Below are positions 6,001 to 6,664 of a DNA stretch of 6,664 nucleotides, one piece after another (position 1 is the first letter of the stretch; every line of letters begins with the position of its first letter). The position numbers were made by a program, and so were the translations under genes. The notes under the pieces are model-generated. The model ran no database searches, had not been told where the DNA came from, and saw nothing but the letters and a program-made list of their open reading frames with translations. The stretch comes from Verrucomicrobiota bacterium (GTDB lineage Bacteria; Verrucomicrobiota; Verrucomicrobiia; Opitutales; Opitutaceae), in contig JAUPWC010000274.1 in the NCBI GenBank assembly GCA_030916665.1, positions 1 through 6,664 of the forward strand, written 5' to 3'.

Positions 6001-6454
6001 GCACGAGGCCGAGGCGCGGCGCCACTTTGAACTCAGCGCGTCGGAGCAGGCCGACTTCTCGGAAATGGCCGTCACCGCCCACAGCCCGCTGAGTCATCAT
6101 CGCGGCCTGTCGCTCCGCGAACTCGGCCGGGAAACGGAGGCGCGCGCCCACTTTGCCGGGCTGAAGCAATACGGCTTGGAACGCATCGGCCTCCCGGCGC
6201 GCATCGACTATTTCGCCACCTCGCTGCCCAACCTGCTGGTCTTCGACGAGGACCTGCAGGCCCGCCGCGACGCCGAGCATCATCTGCTGACCGCACTCGC
6301 CTGCCACGGGCTCGGCGAGCCGGACGAAGCCCACGCGCATCTCCGGCAGACGCTCGCCTTCACCAACGGCGATCCGCACGCGCTCGACCTGCTGCGGACG
6401 CTGGAAGGCGCTCCTCCCGTCGGCCAAGAATCTTTGCGGATACCATCCGTGTGA
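3077..6454 (+). CDS. DUF5107 domain protein with C-terminal TPR array
   Basis: A 1125-residue protein with no signal peptide or membrane segment, so cytoplasmic. Residues about 35-350 match the DUF5107 family as I know it. Diagnostic stretches are NEFVRLVMLPEIGGRI (64-79), GGVEFNWPQHHRPGTFMP (113-130), NRTPQTQTFLWWANV (179-193), FFPPDVH (204-210), YKNIPVPTSYMV (247-258), NRHISPGKKQWTWGN (282-296) and GPYVELMAGVYTDNQPDFSY (312-331). Conserved E74, E116, H122, H123 and E316 are candidate functional residues. The all-beta pattern and the EIGGRI motif recall galactose-mutarotase-like, sugar-binding supersandwich folds, but that is inference. From about 466 to 1110 the chain is helical, with many TPR-like pairs (for example 543-602, 772-833, 965-990 and 1066-1096), suggesting a scaffold or oligomerisation surface. 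Members of this layout are usually about 1000-1150 residues, so it is complete. It is divergent from the AraC gene, its likely regulator. I do not know its reaction; a role in carbohydrate metabolism is inferred from context. Confidence 0.9.
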   Translation: MSVTARFESLTLPTYPVGRPEKNPVFFERRVYQGSNGKVYPVPFIDRVGDEPRPVAYRSALLENEFVRLVMLPEIGGRILTGQDKSNRGYDFFYRQDVIKPALVGLAGPWISGGVEFNWPQHHRPGTFMPADCGIEEESDGARTVWFSEHDPLNRLKGMHGLRLRPGSSLIELRGRLFNRTPQTQTFLWWANVAAMVHDRYESFFPPDVHYVADHAVRAQSSFPLAHHPYYGVPYHRRPGANNLAWYKNIPVPTSYMVCETAFDFFGGYDHAADGGFVHVANRHISPGKKQWTWGNHEFGRAWDRELTDRGGPYVELMAGVYTDNQPDFSYLLPYETKTFSQFWWPIQRTGPVQAANTQAALRLTVGEDRRLDLGVLVSSPLDGARIVLTEGGAVRVDERVALRPGAPWLRTDLRLTADHASALELRLLDANDGEVLRYRPAPENAAAVRSRAVATEPPLPEETRSADELFLIGEHLEQYRHPTRAPELYWREALRRDPGDARCNLGLGRRELRRGRFEAAAEHLTVAIVRLTSRHPNPVTGEAHYQLGLVRRWQGREDEAYALLYKAAWNYEWRAAAHYELAMLDCRRARWAQALEHLAAAEATNRDNNKIFVLRAAVLRRLDRADEAAQTLARLLAIDPLDHWARCEQALLAAAEAEARFLELSRNDAQTTLDVAFDYADAGLFAEAIRVLERHRRQPVTPVAVPNPLERSQTVLYALAWLHAAQGALAPAAALLVEARAQHPDYFFPSRLHEICVLEWAVAQPGADPLAQFALGNVFYDLKRHEDAITAWERAAQERPAFATVWRNLGIAYWNNRRDGARARAAYETAFAGDAGDARLVYEFDQLRKKLNEPLAERLAFLEQHRALVETRDDASVELATLCNLCDQPDRALAWLTGRRFHPWEGGEGAVLRQFTAACLRLGQRALARGEPGEALRCFEMTLHSPASLGETAHPLQARADVSYWLGRAHRAAGHEAEARRHFELSASEQADFSEMAVTAHSPLSHHRGLSLRELGRETEARAHFAGLKQYGLERIGLPARIDYFATSLPNLLVFDEDLQARRDAEHHLLTALACHGLGEPDEAHAHLRQTLAFTNGDPHALDLLRTLEGAPPVGQESLRIPSV

Positions 6455-6605
6455 TGGCTGCATGCCGGTGGCTGAGATTCTGCTCGTGCTTGTTGCTTCG
6501 TGGGCGGGTCTGTTGAGCGGACGACGCGCGGCCTTGAGCGCGATTTATCCCGGATTCCGCGATTGCCGGTGTAGCCCAAGAGCTGAGGTAGTCTGGCAAG
6601 GATAT
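6455..6605. other. Convergent intergenic stretch, no clear gene
   Basis: This stretch lies after the DUF5107 stop and before a probable gene end on the other strand. It has lower GC than the rest of the window and frames without coding bias. The best hairpin is weak: CGCGC (6525-6529) with GCGCG (6538-6542), an 8-nt loop, followed by ATTTAT. It is possibly the DUF5107 transcript end, but not convincing as a terminator. I see no RNA gene. Confidence 0.35.
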
Positions 6606-6664
6606 TTAGCCGGCTTTTTCGAGCACCAGATGCAGGGGCGAACCGCGGTGCCTGAGGGCGGCGA
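6606..6664 (-). CDS. C-terminal end of an unidentified gene (runs off right edge)
   Basis: On the minus strand one frame reads AALRHRGSPLHLVLEKAG and ends in TAA at 6608-6606. Fourteen of its 18 sense codons end in G or C, as in the certain genes here, whereas the other minus frames lack this bias. That supports a real gene tail convergent with the DUF5107 gene. Eighteen residues are too few to name a family and none was recognised. It could also be chance openness at the window edge. Confidence 0.35.
   Translation of the reverse strand, partial: AALRHRGSPLHLVLEKAG

Noticed and set aside
4283..6463. 726-codon open frame on the minus strand
   Set aside because: It lies wholly antisense to the TPR half of the DUF5107 gene. 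Long antisense frames are expected opposite G/C-ending codons, and its translation shows no domain motifs.
6565..6619. Possible terminator: GCCGG (6565-6569) with CCGGC (6610-6614) followed by five T
   Set aside because: The stem is 5 bp with a loop of about 40 nt, and it runs into the probable coding tail at 6606-6664; too weak to call.

Overview
The window is GC-rich bacterial DNA with strong G/C third-position bias. It looks like part of a carbohydrate-utilisation locus. The gene set is a secreted GH95 fucosidase, a secreted GH43-type glycosidase, an AraC-family sugar regulator and a DUF5107/TPR protein. Together with the base composition this fits a polysaccharide-degrading member of the Verrucomicrobiota, with Opitutaceae-like bacteria the best guess. 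That assignment is inference; no rRNA or marker gene is present.

Layout: (1) 1-648, minus strand: the first 216 codons of a GH95 alpha-L-fucosidase that runs off the left edge. (2) 649-901: a divergent intergenic region with a 10-bp perfect inverted repeat and several small palindromes. (3) 902-1921, plus: a secreted GH43-type glycoside hydrolase. (4) 1922-2026: a convergent intergenic region filled by stem-loops. It includes a 56-nt inverted pair of GTGGG-footed palindromes that closely resembles a REPIN/BIME element. (5) 2027-2950, minus: an AraC-family regulator. It is preceded by a 9-codon upstream ORF with a perfect Shine-Dalgarno, whose stop overlaps the regulator's ATG as ATGA. (6) 2977-3076: a short divergent regulatory region. 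(7) 3077-6454, plus: a 1125-residue cytoplasmic protein with an N-terminal DUF5107 domain and a long C-terminal TPR array. (8) 6455-6664: a convergent intergenic region and the probable last 18 codons of another minus-strand gene.

How the parts may work together (inference): the two signal-peptide-bearing hydrolases would cut fucose- and arabinose/xylose-type linkages outside the cytoplasm. The AraC protein would sense a released sugar and control its divergent neighbour, the DUF5107/TPR gene, and possibly the hydrolases. The DUF5107/TPR protein has no signal peptide, so it would act in the cytoplasm on imported sugars or oligosaccharides, by a chemistry I cannot name from sequence.

The parts most worth a second look are the REPIN-like element, where two mismatches between the arms are compensatory within each arm; the coupled upstream ORF (or frameshift) at the start of the AraC gene; and the DUF5107/TPR protein itself.
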